A stretch of DNA of 22,544 bases from JBDHRG01 sp039807445 (GCA_039807445.1 JBDHRG010000042.1:1-22544); one strand, 5' to 3'; positions 1-8,403 are shown, counted from the stretch's first letter. Made by a program: numbers and translations. Notes: generated by a model from the sequence alone, not told the origin.

Positions 1-670
1 CGAGCAGCGGCACGCCGAGCACCGCGGCGCGCAGCGCCGGGCGCAGCGGCCGCAGCCCGGCGAGCGCCGCCTTGCCCAGCAGGCCGCCCAGCGCGAGCGC
101 CAGCAACAGCAGCACGACCAGGCGCGCGGCAGCCCCGCCGGCGTGCTCGAGCGCTTCGCCGAAGGCGATGCCCGGCAGCAGGTAGGCCGGCGCCCACAGC
201 AGCGCCGAAGCGAGGTTGACCGCCATGAAGCGTCCGGGCGGCATGTCCATCATGCCGGCGACCAGCGGGATCACCGCGCGGATCGGGCCGACGAAGCGCC
301 CGAACAGCACGCTCTTGCCGCCGTGGCGGTGGAAGAAGGCTTCGCCGTCGGCGAGCCAGCGCGGATGGCGCGAAAACGGCCACCAGCCGCGCAGGTGCGC
401 GTGGAACTCGCGCCCGATCCAGAAGCTCGCCCAGTCGCCGGCGACCGCGCCGGCGATCGCCCACAGGCAGGTGTGCCAGAAGTCGAGGTGGCCGAGCGCG
501 ATCAGCGCGCCGAAGCCGACCATCATCGCCGCACCCGGCACCAGGATGCCGAGGATCGCCATCGATTCGGCCATCGCGGTCAGGAACACGATCGCCGCCG
601 GTGCCGCCGGGTTCGCCTGGAGCCAGCCGAGCAGCGTCGCGAGCAGGGTGTTGTCGAGGGCGTTGTCCAT
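1..670 (-). CDS. DedA family membrane protein (3' end outside window)
   Basis: My reverse-strand translation from the ATG at 670 stays open for 223 codons to the window edge. DedA/SNARE-associated family proteins are polytopic inner-membrane proteins linked to lipid flipping and membrane homeostasis. Visible family marks are an E-S pair at residues 35-36 followed by G-x3-PG (41-46), and the diagnostic stretch FGRFVGPIRAVIPLVAG at 123-139, with hydrophobic segments around 23-60, 66-84 and 145-172. A further hydrophobic segment begins near 183, so the protein may carry a C-terminal extension. The bases just upstream of the ATG are a C run on the coding strand with no Shine-Dalgarno sequence, so the start is the weakest part of the call. 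The gene is divergent from the ABC transporter operon. Confidence 0.9.
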   Translation of the reverse strand, partial: MDNALDNTLLATLLGWLQANPAAPAAIVFLTAMAESMAILGILVPGAAMMVGFGALIALGHLDFWHTCLWAIAGAVAGDWASFWIGREFHAHLRGWWPFSRHPRWLADGEAFFHRHGGKSVLFGRFVGPIRAVIPLVAGMMDMPPGRFMAVNLASALLWAPAYLLPGIAFGEALEHAGGAAARLVVLLLLALALGGLLGKAALAGLRPLRPALRAAVLGVPLL

Positions 671-683
671 GGGGGGGATTGTA

Positions 684-765
684 AGGGGTGAAGGGTGAGG
701 GGTGAGGGGTGAGCTTCTTTATCTCCTCACTCCTCACCGGCTTTCTCCACCCTTCACTCCTCACG
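684..765. repeat. G-rich octamer-like array facing a C-rich array, in a divergent intergenic region
   Basis: Tandem GGGTGAG-type units occupy 684-713. After a short T-rich spacer come CTCCTCAC-type units up to 765. The arms are partly complementary: GGTGAGGGGTGAG on one side pairs with CTCCTCACTCCTCACC on the other with one mismatch, and GTGAAGGGTG occurs on each strand. The element fills most of the gap between dedA and the ABC operon, and resembles the heptamer array pair at 12549-12629. Confidence 0.7.
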
Positions 766-814
766 GCAACTTGTGCGACGCTTCGCCGCCATGCGCCCGA
801 TCCGGAGACCCGCC

Positions 815-1780
815 GTGAAGCCAAGCCTTACCGCCCGCAGCCTGCTGGCCGCCCTGCTGCTCGCCGCCGGCGGTTCCGCTGGCGCCGCCGACAAGTCGGT
901 GGCGATCACCCAGATCGTCGAGCACCCCTCGCTCGAAGCCATCCGCCAGGGCGTGCTCGACGAACTCGCCGCACAGGGGCTGAAGCCGGGCCAGGGGCTG
1001 AAGCTCGACTACCAGAACGCGCAGGGCAACCCGGCCACCGCGGCGCAGATCGCGCGCAAGTTCGCCGGCGACCGCCCCGACGCGATCGTCGCGATCACCA
1101 CGCCCTCGGCGCAAGCCGTCGCCGCCGCGACCCGGGACATCCCGGTGGTGTTCGTCACCGTCACCGACCCGATCGCCGCCCGGCTGGTCAAGAGCCTCGA
1201 GCGACCGGGCGGCAACGTCACCGGCACCAGCGACGCCACGCCGATCGCCGAGCAGCTGGCGCTGGTCAGGGAGCTGACGCCGCAGGTCAGGCGCCTGGGG
1301 GTGATCTACAACCCGGGCGAAGTCAACGCCGTGGCGCAGCTCGAGCGCGCCAGGGCCGAGGGCGCCAGGTTCGGGCTGACCGTGGTCGAGTCGGCGGCAC
1401 CGAAGTCGAGCGACGTGCTCGGCGCCGCGCGCGCGCTGGTCGGCAAGGCCGACGCGATCTACGTCCCGGTCGACAACACCGTGGTGTCGGCGCTCGAGGC
1501 GGTGGTCAAGGTCGGGCTCGAAGCGAAGCTGCCCGTGTACAGCGGCGACACCGACTCGGTCGCGCGCGGCACGCTGGCCTCGCTCGGCTACGATTACTAC
1601 GCTTCCGGCCGCCAGAGCGGGCGCATGCTGCTGCGGGTGCTGAACGGCGAGGCGCCGGGTTCGATGCCGGTCGAGCGCATCGAGAAGCTCGAGCTGCACC
1701 TGAACCTGAAGACCGCGCGGGTGATCGGTGTCGAGCTGCCCGCGGCGGTGCGCGGGCGCGCCGCGAAGCTGATCGACTGA
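815..1780 (+). CDS. ABC transporter substrate-binding protein (COG2984, PF04392 type)
   Basis: Periplasmic solute-binding component of an uncharacterised ABC importer. I chose the GTG at 815 because GGAG lies 7 bases upstream and the product then starts with a compact signal peptide (MKPSLTARSLLAALLLAAGG, cleaved near AGA-AD). The ATG at 791 is in frame and gives a longer N-terminus. The mature part has the family pattern: an N-terminal VAITQIVEHPSLE segment, DAIVAITTPSAQA, PVVFVTVTDPI, and a second lobe with RLGVIYNPGE and ADAIYVPVDNTV, that is, two Rossmann-like lobes as in periplasmic-binding proteins. Members such as pneumococcal TrpX bind aromatic amino acids, but the substrate cannot be assigned here. 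The gene is followed 13 bases later by the permease gene. Confidence 0.88.
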   Translation: MKPSLTARSLLAALLLAAGGSAGAADKSVAITQIVEHPSLEAIRQGVLDELAAQGLKPGQGLKLDYQNAQGNPATAAQIARKFAGDRPDAIVAITTPSAQAVAAATRDIPVVFVTVTDPIAARLVKSLERPGGNVTGTSDATPIAEQLALVRELTPQVRRLGVIYNPGEVNAVAQLERARAEGARFGLTVVESAAPKSSDVLGAARALVGKADAIYVPVDNTVVSALEAVVKVGLEAKLPVYSGDTDSVARGTLASLGYDYYASGRQSGRMLLRVLNGEAPGSMPVERIEKLELHLNLKTARVIGVELPAAVRGRAAKLID

Positions 1781-1793
1781 TCCGGCGTCCGGC

Positions 1794-2675
1794 ATGAGTC
1801 TGTTCGCGTTCCTCGGCGCGCTCGAACTCGGTTTCGTCTACGCGCTGGTGGCGCTCGGCGTGTTCCTGTCGTTTCGCGTGCTGCAGTTCCCGGACCTGAC
1901 GGTCGACGGCAGCTTCCCGCTCGGCGCCGCGGTCGCGGCGAGCCTGATCGTCGCCGGGCTCGACCCGTGGACCTCGACGCTGGCCGCGTGCGCGGCGGGC
2001 GCCGCGGCCGGTCTGCTGACCGCGTGGATGACGCTGCGGCTGCGGATCCTGAACCTGCTGGCCAGCATCCTGACGATGATCGCGCTGTACTCGATCAACC
2101 TGCGCATCATGGGCAAACCCAACGTCGCGCTGCTCGGCGAGAGCACGGTGCTGAGCCCGCTGGCCGCGCTCGGCCTGCCGGGCTACGTGCTGACCCCGAT
2201 CGCCTTCGGCGTGCTGGTGCTGGTGCTCAAGTGGCTGCTCGACCGTTTCCTGGGCTCCGAGCTGGGGCTGGCGATGCGCGCCACCGGCGAAAACCCGCGC
2301 ATGGCGCGCGCCAACGGCATCGCCACCGCGCGCACGACGCTCGTCGGCATGGCGCTGTCGAACGCGCTGGTGGCGCTGGCCGGCGCGCTGTTCGCGCAGT
2401 CGCAGGGTAGCGCCGACGTGACCATGGGCGTCGGCACCATCGTCGTCGGGCTGGCGGCGGTGATCGGCGGCGAGGCGCTGCTGCACCCGCGCACGGTGGC
2501 GCTCGCCACCGCCGCGTGCATCCTCGGTTCGCTGGTGTACCGCGTGCTGGTGGCGCTCGCCTTGAACGCCGACTTCCTCGGCCTGCAGGCGCAAGACCTG
2601 AACCTGATCACCGCGGTCCTGGTCGGCGCGGCGCTGGTGCTGCCGCGCCTCGGGCGCGGGAGGGCCGCGGCGTGA
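1794..2675 (+). CDS. ABC transporter permease (COG4120, BPD_transp_2 type)
   Basis: A 293-residue, very hydrophobic protein with about eight to nine membrane segments. The early sequence FRVLQFPDLTVDGSFPLG is characteristic of this branch of the branched-chain amino acid/sugar permease superfamily. A cytoplasmic loop with AMRATGENPRMARANGI fits the ATPase-coupling region. It lies between the binding-protein and ATPase genes and shares its stop codon with the next start (GTGA overlap at 2672-2675), so the three genes are probably one translationally coupled operon. It forms the membrane channel of the importer. The substrate is unknown. Confidence 0.9.
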   Translation: MSLFAFLGALELGFVYALVALGVFLSFRVLQFPDLTVDGSFPLGAAVAASLIVAGLDPWTSTLAACAAGAAAGLLTAWMTLRLRILNLLASILTMIALYSINLRIMGKPNVALLGESTVLSPLAALGLPGYVLTPIAFGVLVLVLKWLLDRFLGSELGLAMRATGENPRMARANGIATARTTLVGMALSNALVALAGALFAQSQGSADVTMGVGTIVVGLAAVIGGEALLHPRTVALATAACILGSLVYRVLVALALNADFLGLQAQDLNLITAVLVGAALVLPRLGRGRAAA

Positions 2676-3466
2676 TCGAGCTCGCCGACATCCACGTCAC
2701 CTTCAATTCCGGCACGCCGCTCGAGAATCCGGTGCTGCGCGGCGTGGACCTGAGCATCCCGGCGGGGCAGTTCATCACCGTGATCGGCAGCAACGGCGCC
2801 GGCAAGTCGACGCTGCTGAACGTGCTCGCCGGCGAAGCCGCACCAGCGCGCGGGCGGGTCACGATCGGCGGGCGCGACGTCACCGCCCAGGCGCCGCACC
2901 AGCGCGCGGCGCTGGTCGCGCGCGTGTTCCAGGACCCGCTCGCCGGCACCTGCGGCGCGCTGACGATCGAGGAAAACCTCGCGCTCGCCGCCGCACGCGG
3001 CCGCCGCCGCGGCTTGCGCGCAGCGCTGACCCCGGGCTTGCGCGCGCGTTTCCGCGAAGCGCTGGCGCGCCTGGGGCTGGGGCTCGAAGACCGGCTCGCC
3101 GACCGCATCGGCCTGCTCTCGGGCGGGCAGCGGCAGGCGGTGAGCCTGCTGATGGCGGCGCTGGTGCCGAGCTCGATCCTGTTGCTCGACGAGCACACCG
3201 CGGCGCTCGACCCCAAGACCGCCGCCTTCGTGCTCGGGCTGACGCGCGAGATCGTTGCCGAGCAGCGGCTGACGACCTTGATGGTCACGCACAGCATGCG
3301 CCAGGCGCTCGACTGCGGCGAGCGGACGATCATGATGCACCACGGCCGCATCGCCTTCGACGTCGCCGGCCCCGAGCGTGCCGCGCTCGACGTGCCGGAC
3401 CTGCTGGCGCTGTTCGAACGCTCGCGCGGCGAGCGCCTCGACGAAGATGCGCTGCTGCTGGGGTAG
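2672..3466 (+). CDS. ABC transporter ATP-binding protein (COG1101 type)
   Basis: A 264-residue ATPase energising the upstream permease. All nucleotide-binding motifs are intact: Walker A GSNGAGKST (39-47), Q-loop Q87, signature LSGGQ (149-153), Walker B ILLLDE (169-174), and the switch histidine in VTHSM (H207). I place the start at the GTG at 2672, which overlaps the permease TGA by 4 bases and has a purine-rich GGGAGGG upstream. The open frame extends further 5' but that part only shadows the permease. COG1101 members are often annotated PhnK-like by name alone; there is no phosphonate context here. Confidence 0.9.
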   Translation: MIELADIHVTFNSGTPLENPVLRGVDLSIPAGQFITVIGSNGAGKSTLLNVLAGEAAPARGRVTIGGRDVTAQAPHQRAALVARVFQDPLAGTCGALTIEENLALAAARGRRRGLRAALTPGLRARFREALARLGLGLEDRLADRIGLLSGGQRQAVSLLMAALVPSSILLLDEHTAALDPKTAAFVLGLTREIVAEQRLTTLMVTHSMRQALDCGERTIMMHHGRIAFDVAGPERAALDVPDLLALFERSRGERLDEDALLLG

Positions 3467-3576
3467 GCGCGGATCGGACGCGAGGCCGAGCGTTGCAATC
3501 GTTGACGCTGCCACCGCGCGGCGCATGCCAGTCTAGGCGGGATCCGTGAGCCGCCCGAGCGGCGGAGGGGGGGAGG

Positions 3577-6108
3577 ATGTTGTGGCGACGCAAGCGGCGC
3601 TCGCGTCCGCGGGCACGCGCACCGTGGCGGGCGACGCCCAAGCTGCCGGTGCTGATCGCGCTGCTGGTCGGCGCCGCGCTGTCGGTGGCGGTGTTCTTCG
3701 CCTTCGCCGATCTCGAGCGCATGCGCGCGCGCGAAGCCTTCGAGCGCGCCGCGCGCGACCGTTTCCTGGTGCTGGCGCGCGAGCTCGAGCAGAGCCTGCT
3801 GGCTTTGCAGAGCGTCGGCGCCTACCTGCGCGCCAGCCCCGGCGCCGCTGCCGACGCCTTCGCCGCGGTGACGCGACCGCTGCTGGCGCTGAGCCCGGCG
3901 CAGCAGGCGATGGCCTGGGCGCCGCGCGAGGCCGAAACCTGGCGCCTGACGCGCGTCTTTCCGGCCGGCGGCGTGCTGGGGCCCGGCGTCGACCTCGGCA
4001 GCGTTCCGGCCGCGCGCCAGGCGGCGCGCCTGGCGCGCGAGACCGGCCGCGTCGCGCTCAGCGAGGCGCTGCGCGGCGACGACGGCCGCGACGTGCTGGT
4101 GGCGCTGCCGGTCTACCGCACCGCGCTGGCCGATCCGCGCGCTGCCGAGCCGCTGGGGCTGGCGCTGGTGGCGCTGGACCTGCGGCGCCTGATCGAGACC
4201 GCGCTGGCGCGGCTCGAGCCGGCGCGCATCGAGCTGCGCCTGTTCGACCTCGACGCGCCGCCCGGTCGGCGCCTGCTGTACCACCCGCTCGACGGTCTGC
4301 CCGGGTTCGAGGGCCTGCTCGACGACCCCGCCGCGCTCGAGGGCGCCGAGCGGCTCGAGCAGCCGCTCGAGATCGCGCAGCGGCACTGGCTCGCGGTCGC
4401 CACGCCGGCGGCGGGGCAGTTCCTGGCGCAACTCGGCTGGCGGCCGTGGGCGACGCTGGCGATCGGGCTGGCGACCACGCTCGCGGTGGCGTTCTACCTG
4501 TACGGCGTGGTCGGACGCCGCGTCGAGGTCGAGGCCGAGGTCGCCGCACGCGGTGCCGCGCTCGCCGAGCGCGAGCGGCGGCTGCGCCAGCTGGTGGAGC
4601 CGGCGCGCGATGCGTTCTGGCTGGCCTCGATCGACGGCCAGCAGCTGCTGTATGTCAGCCCGGCGGCCGAGGCGCTGCTCGGCCATCCGGTCGAGCTGCT
4701 GCTGGCGCGGCCGGCGCTGCGCCGCGAGCTGATCCACCCCGACGACCGCGAGCGCCGCCGCCGCGCGGTCCGCGCTGCTGCCGCCGCCGGCTACGAGCTC
4801 GAATACCGCATCGTGCGCGCCGACGGTGCCTTGCGCTGGGTGCGCGAGCGCGCCTACCCGGTGCGCGATGCCGACGGCGAGGTCGACCGCCTCGGCGGCG
4901 TCATCGAAGACGTCACCGAGCGCCGCCGCGACGGGCAGGCACAGGCCGCGGGCGAGGCGCGCGCGCGCGGCGCGCTCGCCGCGGCGCCCGCCGCCGTGAT
5001 CATGCTCGATGCCGCGGCGCGCATCGACGGCTTCAACCCGGCCGCCGAACGGCTGTTCGGCGTGAGCGCGGCGGATGCCGCCGGCCAGCCGCTCGAGGCG
5101 CTGCTGCCGGGCTTCGACCCGCGCCTGGCTGCGCCGCACGAGCTGGTCGGCGTCTGCCGCGACGGCCACCGCTTCCCGGCGCATGTCGCCGTCGCGGCCC
5201 TGCCCGAAGGCGGTTTCGTCGGCGTGGTCCAGGACGTGAGCGCGCTGAAGCAGGCGCCGCCGAGCGAGCGGCGCGAGGCCGGCCTCGGGCTCGACGTGTT
5301 CGCGCAGCTGATGGACGCGGTACTGGCCACCGACGCGCTCGGCCGGGTCGAGTACCTGAACCCCGCCGCCGAGCGTCTGCTCGACTGCCCGCGCCAGCAG
5401 GCGCTCGGCCGCCGCCTGGCCGAGGTGGTGCGGCTGCGCGATGCCGGCGCCGTGGCCGCGCTGCCGCTGACCGCGCCGACCGCGGGGCCGCAGTCGGGCG
5501 TGCTCGCCCGCGCCGATGGCGAGCGCGAAGTGTTCTACGCGCTGGCACTGCGCCGCAGCGGACCGGATGCCGCGATCGGCGGCGTGGTGCTGGTGCTGCA
5601 CGAGGCCGGTCAGCGCCCGCTGACGCGCGATCCCCTGACCGGGCTGGCCGACCGTCCGGCGCTGCTGGCACGGCTCGAGGCGCTGCTGGCACGCGGTGAA
5701 GGGGAGCGCCACGCGCTCGCCTACCTGCAGATCGAAGACCTCAAGGGCATCGCCGCGGTGCGTGGCCAGGCCGACGCCGACGCCGCGCTGTGCGGCCTGA
5801 CCGAGCGGCTGCGCGGCGCGGCGCGTCCGTGCGACGTGCTGGCGCGCGTCGGCGCCGACGAGTTCGCGGTACTGCTCGACGGGCTGGTTCCGGACGATGC
5901 CCGTGCCGCGGTGCAGGCGCTGCGCGCCGCGGTCGAGGGCTGGAGCTTCGAGCGCGGCGACTACAGCTTCGGCTTCCGCATCTGGGTGGGCCTGGTCGGA
6001 CTCGATGCCGGCAGTGCACTGGCGGTGATGACCGAGGCCGACCTCGCCTGCCACCGCGCCCGGCGCGAATCGCCCGGCGCGCCGTGGGCGCGCGCGGCGC
6101 AGCGCTGA
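3577..6108 (+). CDS. Membrane sensor: periplasmic domain, three PAS domains, degenerate GGDEF
   Basis: An 843-residue protein. A membrane segment at about 24-45 and another at about 288-312 enclose a roughly 240-residue periplasmic domain of CHASE-like size and position. Three PAS-like modules follow (about 340-435, 452-545, 565-670); the first has the typical IHPDDR and EYRIVRADGALRWVRERAYPV pattern. The C-terminus starts like a GGDEF domain (RDPLTGLADR, near 684) but the signature reads RVGADEF. The segment that normally carries the first metal-binding Asp and the substrate Asn-Asp reads YLQIEDLKGIAAV, lacking those residues. Diguanylate cyclase activity is therefore doubtful, and a GTP-sensing or scaffold role is as likely. 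There is no EAL domain. The start at 3577 has a strong GGAGG about 8 bases upstream. Confidence 0.85.
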   Translation: MLWRRKRRSRPRARAPWRATPKLPVLIALLVGAALSVAVFFAFADLERMRAREAFERAARDRFLVLARELEQSLLALQSVGAYLRASPGAAADAFAAVTRPLLALSPAQQAMAWAPREAETWRLTRVFPAGGVLGPGVDLGSVPAARQAARLARETGRVALSEALRGDDGRDVLVALPVYRTALADPRAAEPLGLALVALDLRRLIETALARLEPARIELRLFDLDAPPGRRLLYHPLDGLPGFEGLLDDPAALEGAERLEQPLEIAQRHWLAVATPAAGQFLAQLGWRPWATLAIGLATTLAVAFYLYGVVGRRVEVEAEVAARGAALAERERRLRQLVEPARDAFWLASIDGQQLLYVSPAAEALLGHPVELLLARPALRRELIHPDDRERRRRAVRAAAAAGYELEYRIVRADGALRWVRERAYPVRDADGEVDRLGGVIEDVTERRRDGQAQAAGEARARGALAAAPAAVIMLDAAARIDGFNPAAERLFGVSAADAAGQPLEALLPGFDPRLAAPHELVGVCRDGHRFPAHVAVAALPEGGFVGVVQDVSALKQAPPSERREAGLGLDVFAQLMDAVLATDALGRVEYLNPAAERLLDCPRQQALGRRLAEVVRLRDAGAVAALPLTAPTAGPQSGVLARADGEREVFYALALRRSGPDAAIGGVVLVLHEAGQRPLTRDPLTGLADRPALLARLEALLARGEGERHALAYLQIEDLKGIAAVRGQADADAALCGLTERLRGAARPCDVLARVGADEFAVLLDGLVPDDARAAVQALRAAVEGWSFERGDYSFGFRIWVGLVGLDAGSALAVMTEADLACHRARRESPGAPWARAAQR

Positions 6109-6216
6109 TGCCGACCCGCAGCCAGGACGCACCCCTGAAGGCGAGGCGCAGACGCCAGGCAGCCCGAGACTTCGCCAGCCATGATTGTTTCGCACCGTCC
6201 TGTCTGACGTGCCGCG

Positions 6217-7638
6217 ATGGAACACTGGGGCCTGCTGTACCTGCTCAGCGAATGGGTGATCCGCTTCGCGATGCTGTTCTACGTGCCGCAGCGGCGCAGT
6301 CCGGCTGCGGCGCGCACCTGGCTGCTGCTGATCTTCCTGCTGCCCTGGCCGGGGCTGGCGCTGTACGCGGTGATCGGGCGCATCCACTACCCGCGACAGC
6401 GTATCGAGACGCAGGCGCGCGCCTCGCGGCGGATCCGCGCCGCGCAGGCGCAGATGCGCACCGCCGGCCATTGGCCGCTCGCCACGCTGGCGCCCGCCGA
6501 GCGCGGCATCGCCGCACTCGCGACCCGGCTCGGCGACTTCGAGGCGATCGGCGGCAACCGCTTCGAGCTGCTGCCCGACTACCGCGCCTCGCTCGAGCGG
6601 CTGCTCGCCGACATCGACGCCGCCACCCGGCACGTGCACCTGCTCTATTACGTCGTCGAGGACGACGCCACCGGCCGGCGCATCGCCGCGGCGCTGCTGC
6701 GCGCGGCGCGGCGCGGCGTGCGCTGCCGCCTGCTGCTGGATGCGGTCGGCGGCAAGCGCGGCGCGCGCGCGCTGGGGCCGGGGCTGCGCGGTGCCGGCGT
6801 CGAGGTGGTCGAACTGCTGCCGGTCGGTTTCTTCCGCCGCAACGCCGCGCGCTTCGACTTGCGCAACCACCGCAAGCTGGCGGTGATCGACGGCCGGGTC
6901 GGCTACATCGGCTCGCAGAACCTGGTCGAGCCCGAGTTCGTCAAGGGCCATCCGAACGAAGAGCTGGTGGTGCGCCTCGGCGGGCCGGTGGTCGCGCAGC
7001 TGCAGGCACTGTTCATCGCCGACCGCTACGCCGAGACCGATGCGCTGCTCGAAGGACCCGAGCTGTTCCCGCCGCCGGGCGAGGCGGGGAACTCGGCGGC
7101 GCAGCTGCTGCCGAGCGGTCCGGCCTACCCGCGCGAGAATGCCCAGGAGCTGATGGTGGCGCTGATCCACGGCGCGCGCCGCCGCGTGGTGGTGACCACG
7201 CCGTACTTCGTTCCCGACGAGCCTTTCCTGCAGGCACTGCGCACCGCGGTGCTGCGCGGGGTGGACGTGCACCTGGTCGCGTCGATGCACTCCAACCAGC
7301 CGATCGCGCGGCTGGCGCAGCAGTCGTACTACGACGAGCTGCTCGAGGCCGGCGTGCAGGTGCACCTGTACGAGCCGCGCTTCCTGCATGCCAAGCACCT
7401 GAGCATCGACGAGCGGATCGCGCTGATCGGCTCGACCAACATCGACATACGCTCGTTCGCCCTGAACGCCGAGGCGAGCGTGCTGATCTACGACCCCGCG
7501 GTGGTCGCCGAGCTGCACGCGCTGCAGATGCGTTACTTCGCCTACAGCCGCCGCCTCGACCCCGAAGCCTGGCGCCGCCGCTCGGTGCCGCGGCGCCTGC
7601 TGCAAGGCGTCGCGCGGCTGATGGATTCGCTGCTGTGA
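6217..7638 (+). CDS. cls: Cardiolipin synthase (phospholipase D superfamily)
   Basis: A 473-residue membrane enzyme that condenses phosphatidylglycerol (or related donors) into cardiolipin at the inner membrane. Two N-terminal hydrophobic segments (about 5-23 and 33-53, the PLDc_N region) precede two PLD modules. The first HKD motif is HRKLAVID with catalytic His at residue 218, followed by GRVGYIGSQN. The second is HAKHLSID with His at 391, followed by ERIALIGSTN. Length and architecture match bacterial ClsA-type synthases. It starts 108 bases after the PAS/GGDEF gene in the same direction and could be co-transcribed, though the gap is larger than in the tight operons nearby. Confidence 0.9.
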   Translation: MEHWGLLYLLSEWVIRFAMLFYVPQRRSPAAARTWLLLIFLLPWPGLALYAVIGRIHYPRQRIETQARASRRIRAAQAQMRTAGHWPLATLAPAERGIAALATRLGDFEAIGGNRFELLPDYRASLERLLADIDAATRHVHLLYYVVEDDATGRRIAAALLRAARRGVRCRLLLDAVGGKRGARALGPGLRGAGVEVVELLPVGFFRRNAARFDLRNHRKLAVIDGRVGYIGSQNLVEPEFVKGHPNEELVVRLGGPVVAQLQALFIADRYAETDALLEGPELFPPPGEAGNSAAQLLPSGPAYPRENAQELMVALIHGARRRVVVTTPYFVPDEPFLQALRTAVLRGVDVHLVASMHSNQPIARLAQQSYYDELLEAGVQVHLYEPRFLHAKHLSIDERIALIGSTNIDIRSFALNAEASVLIYDPAVVAELHALQMRYFAYSRRLDPEAWRRRSVPRRLLQGVARLMDSLL

Positions 7639-7684
7639 ACGGCTCCACTGCCACAAGCTCTTGCAAAGGGGCGTGCGGGGCGGC

Positions 7685-7730
7685 TTGACACCCGCTTACT
7701 CGGAAACCAGATTGGTTGCATATCGGTTTC
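7685..7730 (+). promoter_or_regulatory. Promoter with overlapping inverted repeat before the toxin-antitoxin pair
   Basis: A perfect TTGACA at 7685-7690 is followed, 17 bases later, by a weak -10 (CAGATT, 7708-7713). An inverted repeat, GAAACC (7703-7708) and GGTTTC (7725-7730), overlaps the -10. Ribbon-helix-helix antitoxins normally bind such operators to repress their own operon, so this is the likely autoregulatory site. The -10 is poor, so the exact promoter register is uncertain. Confidence 0.4.
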
Positions 7731-7745
7731 ATTGAGAGTCCGACC

Positions 7746-7985
7746 ATGCCTGCCACCATCACCTTGAAGAACATCCCCGATGAGCTTTATGCCCGTCTCA
7801 AGGAAGCCGCCGAGGCTCACCATCGCAGCCTGAACAGCGAGGTGCTCGCCTGCCTGGAGCGAACCTTGCTGCCGACCCGGATCGGCCCCGACGAGCGGCT
7901 GGCACGCGCCCGCCGGCTCAGGGAAGGCTTGCCGGGCTTCGCGGCCGACGAGATCGTCGGCGCCATCGAGCAGGGACGGCCGTGA
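7746..7985 (+). CDS. FitA/VapB-type ribbon-helix-helix antitoxin
   Basis: A 79-residue protein starting at the ATG at 7746. The N-terminus PATITLKNIPDELYARLKEAA, then SLNSEVLACLERTL, is the classic FitA-like Arc/MetJ ribbon-helix-helix fold: one strand that pairs in the dimer to contact DNA, then two helices. The C-terminal part (RARRLREGLPGF...) would wrap the toxin. Its stop codon overlaps the GTG start of the PIN toxin (GTGA), the usual coupling in such operons. An upstream in-frame start at 7716 is possible but lies inside the promoter/operator region, so I prefer 7746. Its role is to neutralise the toxin and autoregulate the operon. Confidence 0.88.
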   Translation: MPATITLKNIPDELYARLKEAAEAHHRSLNSEVLACLERTLLPTRIGPDERLARARRLREGLPGFAADEIVGAIEQGRP

Positions 7986-8383
7986 TCGTCGTCGACACCA
8001 ACGTGACCGCCTACCTGTACCTGCCGAGCGAGTACACCGAGCTGGCCGAGCGCCTGCTGAGGCAGGATCCTGACTGGGTGGTCCCGACTCTCTGGCGGAG
8101 CGAATTCCGCAACGTGCTCGCACTCTACCTGCGCAAGCAGCTACTGAGGTTCGACCGGGCCTATGCGATACAGCGTGAAGCCGAAGCCCTGTTGGCGGGC
8201 CGCGAGTACGAGCTCGATTCCTACGATGTGCTCCGCCTCGCCGAGGCCAGCGGCTGCTCGGCATACGACTGCGAGTTCGTGGCCCTGGCCGGGAAGCTCG
8301 GCGTGCGGTTGGTGACGATGGACCGGAAAGTCCTCGACGCCTTCCCGGCCATCGCCCGCTCGCTGGTGGCGGCCACGCACTGA
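7982..8383 (+). CDS. PIN-domain toxin (VapC/FitB-like ribonuclease)
   Basis: A 133-residue PIN-domain protein, a predicted Mg-dependent RNase that arrests translation when freed from its antitoxin. The acidic active-site residues are all present: Asp5 (VVDTN), Glu41 (RSEFRN), Asp96 (SAYDCEFVALA) and Asp114 (VTMDRKVL). It starts with GTG at 7982, overlapping the antitoxin stop. With no sign of decay, the pair looks functional. It sits between cardiolipin synthase and the convergent znuB gene, and ends just before the palindrome at 8388-8403. VapC enzymes often cut tRNA anticodon loops, but the target cannot be read from sequence. Confidence 0.88.
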   Translation: MIVVDTNVTAYLYLPSEYTELAERLLRQDPDWVVPTLWRSEFRNVLALYLRKQLLRFDRAYAIQREAEALLAGREYELDSYDVLRLAEASGCSAYDCEFVALAGKLGVRLVTMDRKVLDAFPAIARSLVAATH

Positions 8384-8387
8384 GTCA

Positions 8388-8403
8388 GCGGCGCTAGCGC
8401 CGC
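8388..8403. terminator. Perfect 16-bp palindrome between convergent toxin and znuB genes
   Basis: GCGGCGCTAGCGCCGC is a perfect palindrome centred on the znuB stop codon (8394-8396) and lying 5 bases after the toxin stop. As RNA it would form a GC-rich stem on either strand. No T-run follows, so it is at best a weak bidirectional terminator or 3'-end stabiliser. Confidence 0.35.

Noticed and set aside
3502..3530. TTGACG as a promoter -35 for the PAS/GGDEF gene
   Set aside because: No acceptable -10 at 16-18 bases; the nearest candidates match TATAAT poorly.
2608..7656. A 1682-codon open frame on the minus strand and many other long antisense frames
   Set aside because: These are antisense shadows of GC-rich genes with normal codon positions on the plus strand. 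The translations are Arg/Ala/Gln-rich and carry no domain, while the plus-strand genes have full motifs.
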